A stretch of DNA of 64,000 bases from Gemmatimonadaceae bacterium (GTDB lineage: Bacteria > Gemmatimonadota > Gemmatimonadetes > Gemmatimonadales > Gemmatimonadaceae): NCBI GenBank assembly GCA_016720905.1, contig JADKJT010000012.1, forward strand, positions 1 to 64,000, in the 5' to 3' direction. The notes under the pieces are model-generated. The model did not search any database, was not told the DNA's origin, and saw nothing but the letters and a program-made list of their open reading frames with translations. Numbering within the stretch: the first letter of the stretch is position 1; the number at the start of each line of letters is the position of its first letter. A program made the translations under genes and the position numbers. Below, one piece after another: positions 34,911 to 43,725 of the stretch.

Positions 34911-35365
34911 TCAGCGACGATGTATCACCGCGCTGCACTTGATTTCAACGCGCGCGGCCGGTCGTGGCAGCGCACTGACGGCCAGCGTGGCGCGCGCCGG
35001 AGGATCGACGCGAAAAACTCGATGTAGGCGCCGTTCATCGCGGCGTAGTCGGCCATGTCCACGAGAAACACCGTGCACTCCGCGACATCGGCCATCGTCG
35101 CGCCCGCGGCCATCAACGACGTGCGGATGTTTTCCATGGTCTGACGCGTTTGCACGGCCACCCCGCCATCGATGATGTCCTGAGTGCCGGGCTTGATCCC
35201 GGTCATGCCCGACACGAATACCTGGCCGCCGTCGCGAATCGCGACGGAGTACGCCGGCACCAGCGGCGAGATGCCGGGAGGATTCACCACCTGACGGTGC
35301 ATGGCGGGCGCGCAGGCGGCCAGCGACAGCGTAGCGACGAACGTCGCAAAACGATTGAGGCGCAT
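34911..35365 (-). pseudogene. RidA/YjgF-like lipoprotein gene, frameshifted
   Basis: From ATG 35365 the gene has a lipoprotein leader (FVATLSLAAC) and then a RidA domain: VFVSGMTGIKPGTQDIIDGGVAVQTRQTMENI, with the end AMNGAYIEFFA. Near 35005 the frame breaks; the expected C-terminus, PPARATLAVSALPRPAARVEIK, follows in another frame to the stop at 34911. That part carries the conserved Arg that deaminates enamine intermediates. The lesion looks like a one-base loss. A lipid-anchored RidA is unusual. It lies 56 bases after the MBL-fold gene on the same strand. Confidence 0.65.
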
Positions 35366-35421
35366 GAAAGCGGAATACCGGGCGTGAGGGGGCGTGAAAA
35401 GCCGGTGGGCGGTGTGGTGGT

Positions 35422-36396
35422 TCACTTGCGCCCCGGCACGATGATCGGTTCAAACCACGTCGGGAAGATGTACCGGCTGGTCGGCGACGCAGCGGCAACC
35501 TCCTGCTGGAAGCGCTTCCGGTCAGCCAGTGCCGCCGGCGCGGGGTTGGGATTGCCGTAGGCGTCTGCGTGCGAGGCGATGACGAGCGCCGGCTTGCCGA
35601 GTGCGCGCATCAGGCGCCCGGTGAAATCATGAATCTCGAGTCGCTGGCTGTTCGCGCCAACCAACGCGATGTCCGGCCGCAGCCCCTCCATCTCGCGCTC
35701 GATGTAATTCATGGAACCCATGATGAGCACTTCATGACCGGCCATACGCAGCAGATACGCGATGTTTCCACCCTCCACGTAGTCCTTGCGACGTAACGGC
35801 GCGCGCAGTCCTCGTGGCGCGGTGCCGACGATGCCGCGGCCATTGTTGTAGTACTGCTTGTGATCGAGTGCGCTGTGAATGTTGGGAATCACGCGCAATG
35901 AGAAGTCACCGAATTCGTAGTCTTCGCCGCCAATCACCGTGATGAGCGAGGTATCGGGCACGTCATAGGCGCGCGCCAGATTGGCCGCCGTTTCGTGCCC
36001 GATGATGATGGCGCCCGTCTTGCGCGAGATATATCCCGCATCGAGCGCATGATCGGGGTGGCCGTGCGTGATCAGGATATAGTCCGCCTTCTTCACGTGC
36101 TGGTTGATCAGCACCGTGTCCGGCGGATAGAACGCATTGGGCCCCACCTCCGGCGCCGGACCGGTGGGCGTCCACCGCGCGAACTGGGTGAGGAACGGGT
36201 CCACCAGAATCACCTTGTTGCCGTCGGTGATCTCGAACCCGGCGTTCCCCAGGTACGTCAGGCGAATCTCACCCTTGCGCAGCGCCGCCTGAGCGGGCGC
36301 TGGGGTCGATCGCGCGGGCTGTGCGGCGGCCGGCGCGCCCAACAGGAACGGGACCACGAGCAGGTGACTCAACGTGATACGACGCGACATAGGCAC
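35422..36396 (-). CDS. Exported metallo-beta-lactamase-fold hydrolase
   Basis: The 324-residue product has a signal peptide (LLVVPFLLGAPAAAQP). It has the MBL signature HGHPDHA and further metal-binding positions (IIGHETAAN, IPNIHSALDH, VIASHADAYG). The sequence LTYLGNAGFEITDG...VLVDPF is typical of the UlaG/YtnP-like MBL proteins. It should be a zinc-dependent hydrolase in the periplasm; the substrate is unknown. The RidA-like lipoprotein gene follows and may be in the same transcript. Confidence 0.82.
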   Translation of the reverse strand: MPMSRRITLSHLLVVPFLLGAPAAAQPARSTPAPAQAALRKGEIRLTYLGNAGFEITDGNKVILVDPFLTQFARWTPTGPAPEVGPNAFYPPDTVLINQHVKKADYILITHGHPDHALDAGYISRKTGAIIIGHETAANLARAYDVPDTSLITVIGGEDYEFGDFSLRVIPNIHSALDHKQYYNNGRGIVGTAPRGLRAPLRRKDYVEGGNIAYLLRMAGHEVLIMGSMNYIEREMEGLRPDIALVGANSQRLEIHDFTGRLMRALGKPALVIASHADAYGNPNPAPAALADRKRFQQEVAAASPTSRYIFPTWFEPIIVPGRK

Positions 36397-36514
36397 TCCA
36401 GTAGGAAACCGTCAGACGGCAGTCACCGCCCTCGAAGAACGTCGACAAAATGCGCTCGGCGCGCGAGTTTATCAAATGATGGACGCACACTCTGCTCTCC
36501 CGGATCGGTGATCG

Positions 36515-36988
36515 TTGTCCCTCCACGTCGTGCTGGTGCACCCTGAGATCCACTGGAACACCGGGAATGCGGGGCGCACCTGCCTCGCTGCCGGGGCCAC
36601 CTTGCATCTGATCGAGCCATTGGGCTTTTCGCTCGACGAACGCGAGGTGAAGCGCGCGGGCCTTGACTACTGGGAGCACGTGGAGATCCGGGTGTGGCCC
36701 GACTGGGACTCGTTCGAGCGCGCGTTGCCGTCGCTGGGTGAACCGTACTTTCTCTCCACCAAGGCCACGCGGCTGCTGTGGGACGCCCCACTCGCGTCGG
36801 CATCCGGGGTCGTGCTCATTTTCGGGCGCGAGACCGGTGGACTGCCCGCCGATCCGCACGAACGGTATCGCGATCGATTCGTGGGTTTGCCCATTGCGTC
36901 TCCCCGGGTACGCTCCCTCAACCTGTCGTCGAGCGTGGCGATCGCGGTGTACGAGGTGTTGCGGCAGCGGCGCAGCGGCGCCGGATGA
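36515..36988 (+). CDS. trmL: tRNA (cytidine(34)-2'-O)-methyltransferase
   Basis: The 157-residue product is the usual TrmL size. It is a SPOUT-class enzyme with the characteristic knot: NTGNAGRTCLAAGATLHLIEPLGF at the start, LIFGRETGGLP (motif 2) and SLNLSSSVAIAVYEVLRQ (motif 3). TrmL methylates the ribose 2'-O of cytidine or 5-carboxymethylaminomethyluridine at position 34 of some tRNA(Leu) isoacceptors. The start is taken as TTG 36515; no better codon is in frame, and the ribosome binding site is weak. Confidence 0.88.
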   Translation: MSLHVVLVHPEIHWNTGNAGRTCLAAGATLHLIEPLGFSLDEREVKRAGLDYWEHVEIRVWPDWDSFERALPSLGEPYFLSTKATRLLWDAPLASASGVVLIFGRETGGLPADPHERYRDRFVGLPIASPRVRSLNLSSSVAIAVYEVLRQRRSGAG

Positions 36989-37063
36989 GGCCGCGCGAGC
37001 CTAGCCGACAACCCGCCGACCTGATACCATTGCGATTCACCACCACCTGACGTGAGGACACGC

Positions 37064-38212
37064 ATGAAACGCCTGGTCATCGCTGCCCTGTTGGTCGCGG
37101 CGCCCCTGACGGCACAAGATACCGCCGCGGCCCGCGGCGGACGGCGCCCGGTGGTCATCACCGACACCGCCCGCGCCCGCGCGCTGTTCGTGAGCAAGTC
37201 TCCGGCCGATCTCGCCGGGTGCGGCACGAATTGCGACGCCAATATTCGCCAGCGCGTGCAGACCGACAGTGCCTACGAAGCGCGTGCCAAGGGCGTGATG
37301 GAATTCCGGAAAGTGACCTACAAGAGTCGCGTGGATGGTCTGGAGATTCCCGCATACCTGTTCTCGCCACTGGTCAGGAAATCCACGGGACACGCGGCGC
37401 TGGTCTGGGTGCACGGCGGCGTGCATTCCAACTGGGGGCTGTCGATGTGGCCCTTCGTGAAGGATGCCGTGGACCGTGGCTATGTGGTGATCACACCGAA
37501 CTACCGCGGCAGCACCGGGTACGGCGACGTCTTTCACAAGAAGATCGACTACGGCGGGATGGAAGTGGACGACGCCCTGTCGGCGGTGGACTACCTGAAG
37601 ACGGTGAGTTACGTCGACATGGATCGTCTGGGGATGATGGGATGGAGTCACGGCGGTTTCATCACGGCGCACAATCTCTTCCGCGACGGACAACCGTTCC
37701 GGGCCGGTGCCGCGATTGTGCCGGTGACGAATCTCATCTTCCGGTTGTCGGACCACGGCCCGTCGTATGCGCGCGACTACGCTGCCGAAGAGGGCATTCA
37801 GGGGTTGCCCTTCGAAAACGTCGAGGAGTACATCAAGCGGTCGCCGGTATTCCAGGCGGAGAACCTGAAGGTGCCGATGCTGGTGCACGTGGCCACCAAC
37901 GATTGCGATGTGTTCTTCCGCGAGGATCAGCAGTTCGTGTACACCCTGCGCGCGCTCAAGCCTGATCTGGCGGAAACCAAGATCTACATCAATCCGCCGC
38001 AGGGCGCCGGGGGGTGCGGACACACATTCAGCCGGCGCGTGAATGCCACCAGCACGGCGCGCGACGATTCACCGGAGCAGATTGACTCGTGGAACCGGAC
38101 GTGGACGTTCTTCGAGTGGAACCTGCGGCCACTCAGCGAGATTCGAAAAGACAATCAGGAGTGGAAGAAGGACCCGCGCGTCGCGAGTCCTCGCGTGCCG
38201 CCGCCACAGTAA
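37064..38212 (+). CDS. Exported S9-family (prolyl oligopeptidase-like) serine peptidase
   Basis: The 382-residue product starts at ATG 37064 (MKRLVIAALLVAAPLTAQ), a signal peptide. The peptidase half shows VWVHGG (oxyanion region), YRGSTGYGD, and GWSHGG with the nucleophile Ser195, then an acidic residue in NDCDVFF and His in GGCGHTF. It lacks the beta-propeller of full-length prolyl oligopeptidases, so it is the short alpha/beta-hydrolase type, usually an exo- or dipeptidyl peptidase on short peptides. It should act in the periplasm. It converges with the HyuB gene; only three bases separate the stops. Confidence 0.85.
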   Translation: MKRLVIAALLVAAPLTAQDTAAARGGRRPVVITDTARARALFVSKSPADLAGCGTNCDANIRQRVQTDSAYEARAKGVMEFRKVTYKSRVDGLEIPAYLFSPLVRKSTGHAALVWVHGGVHSNWGLSMWPFVKDAVDRGYVVITPNYRGSTGYGDVFHKKIDYGGMEVDDALSAVDYLKTVSYVDMDRLGMMGWSHGGFITAHNLFRDGQPFRAGAAIVPVTNLIFRLSDHGPSYARDYAAEEGIQGLPFENVEEYIKRSPVFQAENLKVPMLVHVATNDCDVFFREDQQFVYTLRALKPDLAETKIYINPPQGAGGCGHTFSRRVNATSTARDDSPEQIDSWNRTWTFFEWNLRPLSEIRKDNQEWKKDPRVASPRVPPPQ

Positions 38213-38215
38213 GGT

Positions 38216-39781
38216 CTACCCCCACCCACCACCGCCCGGCGTTTCAATCGTCAGCACGTCGCCGGGCTGCATGGTCATCCGGCACTTGGCCGGCAGCGGC
38301 ACGCCGTTCAACCGATTCACACCCGCCTGCCCGGCGCCACCACCACTCGCGCCGGGTGGCGACATGCGTCGGCGTTCGGTCAGCAACGTAGCCGTGCATT
38401 CGACGAGCGCCTGATAGCGACGCACCACGCCGTCGCCGCCGCGGTGCACCCCCATGCCGCCGCTGCCGCGCCGCACGGAATACTCCACCACCCGCAAGGG
38501 ATACGCCCGCTCCAGCGATTCCACCGGCGTGTTGCGCGTGTTGCTCATGCCCACATGCACCGCGTCCGGACCATTGCCACGCACGCTGGCGCCCTGACCG
38601 CCGCCCAGCGTTTCATAGAAACTCCAGCCCGGCGCGCCCATGGTCACGTTGTTCATGGTGCCCTGTCCGCACGCCGGAATGGGCAGATCGAACATGCCCA
38701 CCGCCGCTGCCGCATCGGAGAGTGCGGCAAAGCACACATCGGTGATACGCTGCGACAACTCCACGTTCCCAGCCGCTACGGCGCTGGGCCGCTTGGCGTT
38801 CGCCACGCAGTCGTCTGGAATGGTCAGTTGCAGTGCGCGCGCCACGCCGTCGTTCACCGGCACATCGTCGTCGCACAATACGCGCAACACGAAGACCGCC
38901 GCCGCGCGCGCCACCGCCGGCGGCGCATTCACGTTGCCGCGTACCGCCGGTGACGTGCCTGTCAAATCAAGGAACAAGGTCGAGTGGTCGATGCGTGCCG
39001 TAATCACCACGGGAATCGGCGCGTCGCTCACACCGTCGCCTTCCAGTGCGTCGGCTGCATGTCCGCGTGCGCCGTTCAGTTGTGCCAGGCGGGCACGTAC
39101 CCGGCGCTCGGTGTAGTCCAGCAGCGCATCCACGGCCTGCCCCAGTCGTTCCGCGCCCATTCGGGCATACAGTGCCTGCCATCCTTCGCGGCCCGACTTG
39201 CAGGCAGCCCGCTGCGCACGCAGATCCCCCTCCCGTTCCGACGGTGTCCGCACATTGGCCAGCACCAGCCGCATCACGTCGTCCTGCGCCACGCCGTTCC
39301 GTTCAATGCGCACCGGCGGCACAATGATGCCTTCCTGAAACAGCTCGGTGGCGCCGAACGGCATGCTGCCGGGGCTCAATCCCCCCACATCGGCATGATG
39401 CGCCCGCACCGCGGCATAGCCGATGATCCGCGACGCGTCGGCACGGTCGGCAATCACCTCCACCATCGTGAGATCGGGGAGGTGCGAACCGCCGTGCGAA
39501 GGATCGTTGAGCAGGAAGCAATCGCCGGGCGCCGCACCGACGGCGCGTACCGCAGCCACCGACTCCGGCATCGCGCCCAGATGCACGGGAATGTGCGCCG
39601 CCTGCGCCACCATGCGCCCGTCCGCATCGAACAGCGCGCACGAGGCATCACGTCGCTCCCGGATGTTCGGCGAAATCGCACTGCGCTCCAGCAGCGTGCC
39701 CATCTCCTCAGCCAACATGGCCACGCTCTGCGCAAACACCGTCAACTCCAGCGCATCGAACGGCGTGCGTGGATCACTCAT
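38216..39781 (-). CDS. Hydantoinase/oxoprolinase family protein, HyuB subunit
   Basis: The 521-residue product matches the HyuB family: FAQSVAMLAEEMGTLLERSAISPNIRERRD, NDPSHGGSHLPDLTMVEV, AHHADVGGLSPGSMPF, the GQGTMNNVTMG block and a C-terminal RRGSGGMGVHRGGDGVVRRY. With HyuA it forms an ATP-dependent enzyme that opens cyclic amides such as hydantoins or 5-oxoproline. It is separated from HyuA by an overlapping gene for a uracil-DNA-glycosylase-like protein. The substrate of this pair is unknown. Confidence 0.87.
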   Translation of the reverse strand: MSDPRTPFDALELTVFAQSVAMLAEEMGTLLERSAISPNIRERRDASCALFDADGRMVAQAAHIPVHLGAMPESVAAVRAVGAAPGDCFLLNDPSHGGSHLPDLTMVEVIADRADASRIIGYAAVRAHHADVGGLSPGSMPFGATELFQEGIIVPPVRIERNGVAQDDVMRLVLANVRTPSEREGDLRAQRAACKSGREGWQALYARMGAERLGQAVDALLDYTERRVRARLAQLNGARGHAADALEGDGVSDAPIPVVITARIDHSTLFLDLTGTSPAVRGNVNAPPAVARAAAVFVLRVLCDDDVPVNDGVARALQLTIPDDCVANAKRPSAVAAGNVELSQRITDVCFAALSDAAAAVGMFDLPIPACGQGTMNNVTMGAPGWSFYETLGGGQGASVRGNGPDAVHVGMSNTRNTPVESLERAYPLRVVEYSVRRGSGGMGVHRGGDGVVRRYQALVECTATLLTERRRMSPPGASGGGAGQAGVNRLNGVPLPAKCRMTMQPGDVLTIETPGGGGWG

Positions 39782-40448
39782 CGCCCGCTCCCGCGTGCTC
39801 GCGTGGATATCCCGCTTCGAAGATGAGATCGCGACAGCGGACCATCCACGCCTCCTGCAGATCGGCCATCCGCGCCCCCTTCCCGCGATCGGGCGCCATC
39901 GACAACAGCCCTTGCGCCGACGGGTGTGGCACGGCGCGCATCACCAGCGTCGGCAGAGGGGCGTGCGCGAGCACCACGTCCATGGTGCGCGTGGCCACCC
40001 GGCCCAGCGTCACCACGCCGCGCAATCCACGCGCCTGCAACGCCATCAGCTCGGCGTTCAATCGCGCCACGTTCTCGGGGCCCTCAAGTTCGCTGCGCGT
40101 TGGCGCACGAAATGACAGGCCGTCGTCGGTTGGACACCGGTCGAAGGCGTTTCCCAGTGCCACACCGCGCGCCACCGGACGAAGCGCAGCAGCACGGAAT
40201 CGCGCGCCATCCCACGGCAGCGTCTCAATGGCCGGCGGCAGTGACACCGCCCCCAGGCGCGACAGTGCCTGATACAGGTGTCGACCAGCGGCGTCGCCAA
40301 AGAACGGGAATCCGCTCTTGTCGGCACCCCGCGGCCCGGGCGCTTCACCAACCAGCAACACGTACACCGGACCGCGGTCGGGCAGCAGAGGCGGCACCGG
40401 CTCGCCGACAATACGCACCGCCGCCGCACCACGCGTGGCCGATGTCAT
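39774..40448 (-). CDS. Uracil-DNA-glycosylase-superfamily protein
   Basis: The start is ATG 40448, which overlaps the HyuA stop as ATGA (224 residues). Near residue 35 it shows the family motif VGEAPGPRGADKSGFPFFG, and near 130 ARGLRGVVTLGRVA; a terminal block VMRAVPHPSAQGL gives the second motif H-P-S. The four Fe-S cysteines of family 4 enzymes are not obvious, so it may be a family 5/6-like or non-canonical member that removes uracil or other deaminated bases from DNA. It overlaps both flanking hydantoinase genes, which is unexpected for a repair gene. Confidence 0.75.
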   Translation of the reverse strand: MTSATRGAAAVRIVGEPVPPLLPDRGPVYVLLVGEAPGPRGADKSGFPFFGDAAGRHLYQALSRLGAVSLPPAIETLPWDGARFRAAALRPVARGVALGNAFDRCPTDDGLSFRAPTRSELEGPENVARLNAELMALQARGLRGVVTLGRVATRTMDVVLAHAPLPTLVMRAVPHPSAQGLLSMAPDRGKGARMADLQEAWMVRCRDLIFEAGYPREHAGAGDE

Positions 40449-42409
40449 GTCAACTCCATCATCCAACCACCGATGGGCAGCGCGCGCGCCACCCAGCCCG
40501 GCGCCACGCGCATGGTCGCGTCCGCCAAACGCACCACACAGTTGCCCTCCAGCATCCGCGTCATCGCGCGGCCGTCATCCACGTCATCGGGCAACATTCC
40601 GTCTCGGACTGGACGGGCAAACTGCACCGGCCACGGCGCACCCCCAACCGCCGAGCGCAGACTGATGCACTCCACGGCGCGATCCAATGCAAAACCGGTG
40701 CGCGCCACGTGACGTTCGACAAATCGCTCGGCGATCATGACACCCGTGTCACCCGGTTTGACGGCCACATCGAGTTCATACCCCTGACCCTCGTAGCGTG
40801 TGCGAATCCACCACCGTGCCATCGCGGCATTCGAATCGCTGGCGCCCAGGCGTTCCGATTCACTCCGCAGACGTTCGGCCAGCCACGGTGCGTCAATGGC
40901 ATCGGCGCGCATCACGAGACTGGCCACGCCCTCACGACGCTCAGGCGCCAGCGCCAACCCGATGGCACTCAGCACACCGGCGTGCGGCGGAATCACAATG
41001 CGGCGCATCCCCAATCGCTCGGCAAGTCCACACGCATGCAGTGGTCCGCCGCCCCCAAAGGCAATCAACACCGCGTCACGCGGATCGATACCACGTTCCA
41101 CCGACACGCGTCGAAGCGCGCGCGCCATCGTGGCGTCGGCAGTGGCCAGCAGTGCCTCGGCGGCACGCTCGATAGTCACCCCCAACGGGGTCGCCAAATG
41201 CGCCATCGCTTCCCGCGCACGCGCCGCACTGATGGTGACGCCACCACTCCACATCCCTTCCGCGATGTGCCCAAGCACCACGTGCGCATCGGTCACGGTT
41301 GGACGCAGGCCCCCGCGCCCATACGCGGCCGGCCCCGGCATAGCACCCGCGCTTTCCGGGCCGGCACGCAGCGCACCGCCGGCATCAATCCAGCCGATAC
41401 TGCCGCCGCCTGCCGCCACCGCTTCCACCAGCACGCGTGGCAGCGCGATGGGCACTCCAGCCACATCGCCGCCGCGTTCAACCAAAGGCTCCCCGTCGTC
41501 AATCAACCCGACGTCGGCGCTCGTACCCCCAATGTCGATGGTGAGTGCGCGCGAAATGCCCAACGCGCGCGCGACGGCGGCCGCGCCAGTAACGCCACCG
41601 GCGGGGCCGGACAGCGCCAGTGAGGCCGCGTGTTCAGCCGCATCGCCCGCCGTGAGCGTGCCGCCAGCCGAGGTCATCACCCGCGGCACCGGAAAACCGT
41701 TGGCCTGCAGGCGGTCGCCCAACCCGCTCAGGTACCGCCGCACCGCCGGACGCGCATAGGCCTCGGCCACCGTGGTGGCCATGCGCTCGTATTCGCGAAT
41801 CTCCGGCAACACCGCATGCGAGCAAATGACGTCACAGTGCGGCAACACGGTGGCCAGGGCCTGGCGCAGGGCATCGGCCAAACGCGCTTCGTGCGTATGG
41901 TCAGCGTACGCATGCAACAACGTGATGGCCACCGTATCGGGCGCCCGGGCGATCACCTCGATTACGACATCGGCAATGGCCGCATCATCAAGCGCGACCA
42001 GCACACCGTCCGGCACCACACGTTCGCGCACCGGAATGACATCGCTGGCGTCCACCAACGGCGCCGGATGATGACGGGTGAGGTCGTACAGCGCCGCGCG
42101 CTCCTGTCGCCGCAACTCCAACAGGTCGGTGAAACCGGCGGTGGCGCACGCCACCACACGCGCCCCGCGCCGTTCCAGCAACAGGTTGGTGACCACCGTG
42201 GTGCCGTGCGCAATGTAGGCCAGCAATGACGGTGCAATGCCTGAGGCCTGCAGCGCCGCCAGCACACCGGTCGCGCGATCATCCGGATCGCTGAGTACTT
42301 TCGCGGTCTGCAACGTGCCATCGGGCGCGATGGCTGCCAGATCGGTGAATGTGCCGCCAACATCGACACCGGCAGCAACGGTCAGGGTACTGTCACGAGG
42401 TCCGTTCAC
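40445..42409 (-). CDS. Hydantoinase/oxoprolinase family protein, HyuA subunit
   Basis: The start is a GTG at 42409 that overlaps the upstream stop as GTGA. The 654-residue product has the HyuA ATPase-type N-terminus (GVDVGGTFTDLAAI), HGTTVVTNLLLERRG, TIDIGGTSADVGLIDDG, GGGPLHACGLAERLG and a C-terminal EGQGYELDV. HyuA binds ATP and forms the active enzyme with HyuB. The gene order is HyuA, UDG-like, HyuB, all overlapping. Confidence 0.87.
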   Translation of the reverse strand: MNGPRDSTLTVAAGVDVGGTFTDLAAIAPDGTLQTAKVLSDPDDRATGVLAALQASGIAPSLLAYIAHGTTVVTNLLLERRGARVVACATAGFTDLLELRRQERAALYDLTRHHPAPLVDASDVIPVRERVVPDGVLVALDDAAIADVVIEVIARAPDTVAITLLHAYADHTHEARLADALRQALATVLPHCDVICSHAVLPEIREYERMATTVAEAYARPAVRRYLSGLGDRLQANGFPVPRVMTSAGGTLTAGDAAEHAASLALSGPAGGVTGAAAVARALGISRALTIDIGGTSADVGLIDDGEPLVERGGDVAGVPIALPRVLVEAVAAGGGSIGWIDAGGALRAGPESAGAMPGPAAYGRGGLRPTVTDAHVVLGHIAEGMWSGGVTISAARAREAMAHLATPLGVTIERAAEALLATADATMARALRRVSVERGIDPRDAVLIAFGGGGPLHACGLAERLGMRRIVIPPHAGVLSAIGLALAPERREGVASLVMRADAIDAPWLAERLRSESERLGASDSNAAMARWWIRTRYEGQGYELDVAVKPGDTGVMIAERFVERHVARTGFALDRAVECISLRSAVGGAPWPVQFARPVRDGMLPDDVDDGRAMTRMLEGNCVVRLADATMRVAPGWVARALPIGGWMMELT

Positions 42410-43725
42410 GGGCGGGCCAGCCGCGATCGATCGTGACCGAGGCGCCACATCGCCAGCGCAATCGCCACATGCACCGGCACCACCACCGCGAGCACCACGC
42501 CACTGACTTGCGCGAACGCCGGCATCGCCTGCAGCGCCGCACCACACAGGGCGAGGAGGGCGATCACCACGCTCACGCCGCGGGCCGCGCGGGTGGGCAC
42601 ACCGCGGGCGATGGAGAGCGGGACCATGACCGCTGCAACCAGCAACAACGGGTGCAGCGACAGCAACGTGGTGTTCGCGCCCATGTACGGCGCGTGCCTG
42701 GTAACTGTGGCCGCCAGCAGCAAACCGGTGCCCAGCAGTCCGCCCACGACATACCAGATGGAAACGGCCATGCCCAGCAGCACACGAATCGCGCGTGCGC
42801 GCGCGTCGGCCATCACCGCCACCAGTCCGGCCAGCGAGAGGCCAAGGAGCAATGACATCGCCAGTCGATCGGGGGCCTCGTCCGGCAACGGCACGCGATC
42901 AGCCGTGAAGAGTGTGGTATCACGCTGTACCAGCCGAATGCGTTTCCCGCTGGCATCGCTCAACACCAACGCGGCGTAGTGCGTCGCCATATGTTCGGGC
43001 AGAAATTCCTCATCCCACTGGGACAACGTCTGGTCCGCACGGCGACCAAGTGCCACCTCGATCCCGGCATACATCGGCAGCATCGATCCCAACAGTCGGG
43101 CGGTCTCACCGCGCCAGGTGCGTCCGGTACCTGGTCCATTCAACGCCGGATGCAGGCGCCCGCCCAGCACGCGATCCAGCGCGTCACGCAGCTTGGTCGC
43201 ACAATTCTCACGATAGTAGTCGTAGCGATAGTACTTGTTCGCTTCACGCGAATTCCATTGCAGGAACTCGAACAGTGCCGCGCGTTCAACCGGCGACAGC
43301 GCCAGCACCTGTTGTCGAATGGTGCGATTGTCCGCTTTATACACGTCGTTGAACAGCTGGGTGGGATACCCCGCCATGGAATACTTCGTGTCGCCAGTCA
43401 GGAATCGCCCCAGGAAGTTCGGCTGGTCGAAGTCGAAGATGCCCCAGTTGTACGCCACGTCGTCACCGGTGAGGCTGTCCCGCACCCCCAGCGCCGCATG
43501 TCCGAACCGCTCGAAGAACACATCCGAGGGGCCGTACGTGTACAGCGACACGGTCAGCGACGCACCGCGAATGGCGCGCAGGCTGTCCACCACGGCCGAC
43601 GCACCGGGCAGCGATGGCATGTCCGACGAGTTCGTTCCGATGGGTGACGCCTGCGCGATGGCGTCGCCGGCGCCCACCATCGTCACCGTCACGGCAACCA
43701 GCGCGCGCCGCCAGGACCACCGCAT
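42406..43725 (-). CDS. DUF4105 (Lnb N-terminal-like) membrane protein
   Basis: The 439-residue product has a signal peptide and then a DUF4105 domain: LYTYGPSDVFFERFGHAALGVRD, VAYNWGIFDF, YSMAGYP and the block YRYDYYRENCATKLRDALD with the conserved Cys. The C-terminal third has four to five hydrophobic segments. DUF4105 resembles the N-terminal part of Lnb-type proteins; its activity is not known. It shares one base with the Gfo/Idh/MocA-like stop (TGATG) and four with HyuA (GTGA). Confidence 0.83.
   Translation of the reverse strand: MRWSWRRALVAVTVTMVGAGDAIAQASPIGTNSSDMPSLPGASAVVDSLRAIRGASLTVSLYTYGPSDVFFERFGHAALGVRDSLTGDDVAYNWGIFDFDQPNFLGRFLTGDTKYSMAGYPTQLFNDVYKADNRTIRQQVLALSPVERAALFEFLQWNSREANKYYRYDYYRENCATKLRDALDRVLGGRLHPALNGPGTGRTWRGETARLLGSMLPMYAGIEVALGRRADQTLSQWDEEFLPEHMATHYAALVLSDASGKRIRLVQRDTTLFTADRVPLPDEAPDRLAMSLLLGLSLAGLVAVMADARARAIRVLLGMAVSIWYVVGGLLGTGLLLAATVTRHAPYMGANTTLLSLHPLLLVAAVMVPLSIARGVPTRAARGVSVVIALLALCGAALQAMPAFAQVSGVVLAVVVPVHVAIALAMWRLGHDRSRLARP

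Noticed and set aside
39926..41623. Very long open frame opposite UDG-like and HyuA genes
   Set aside because: Antisense of well-conserved genes; composition is that of a shadow.
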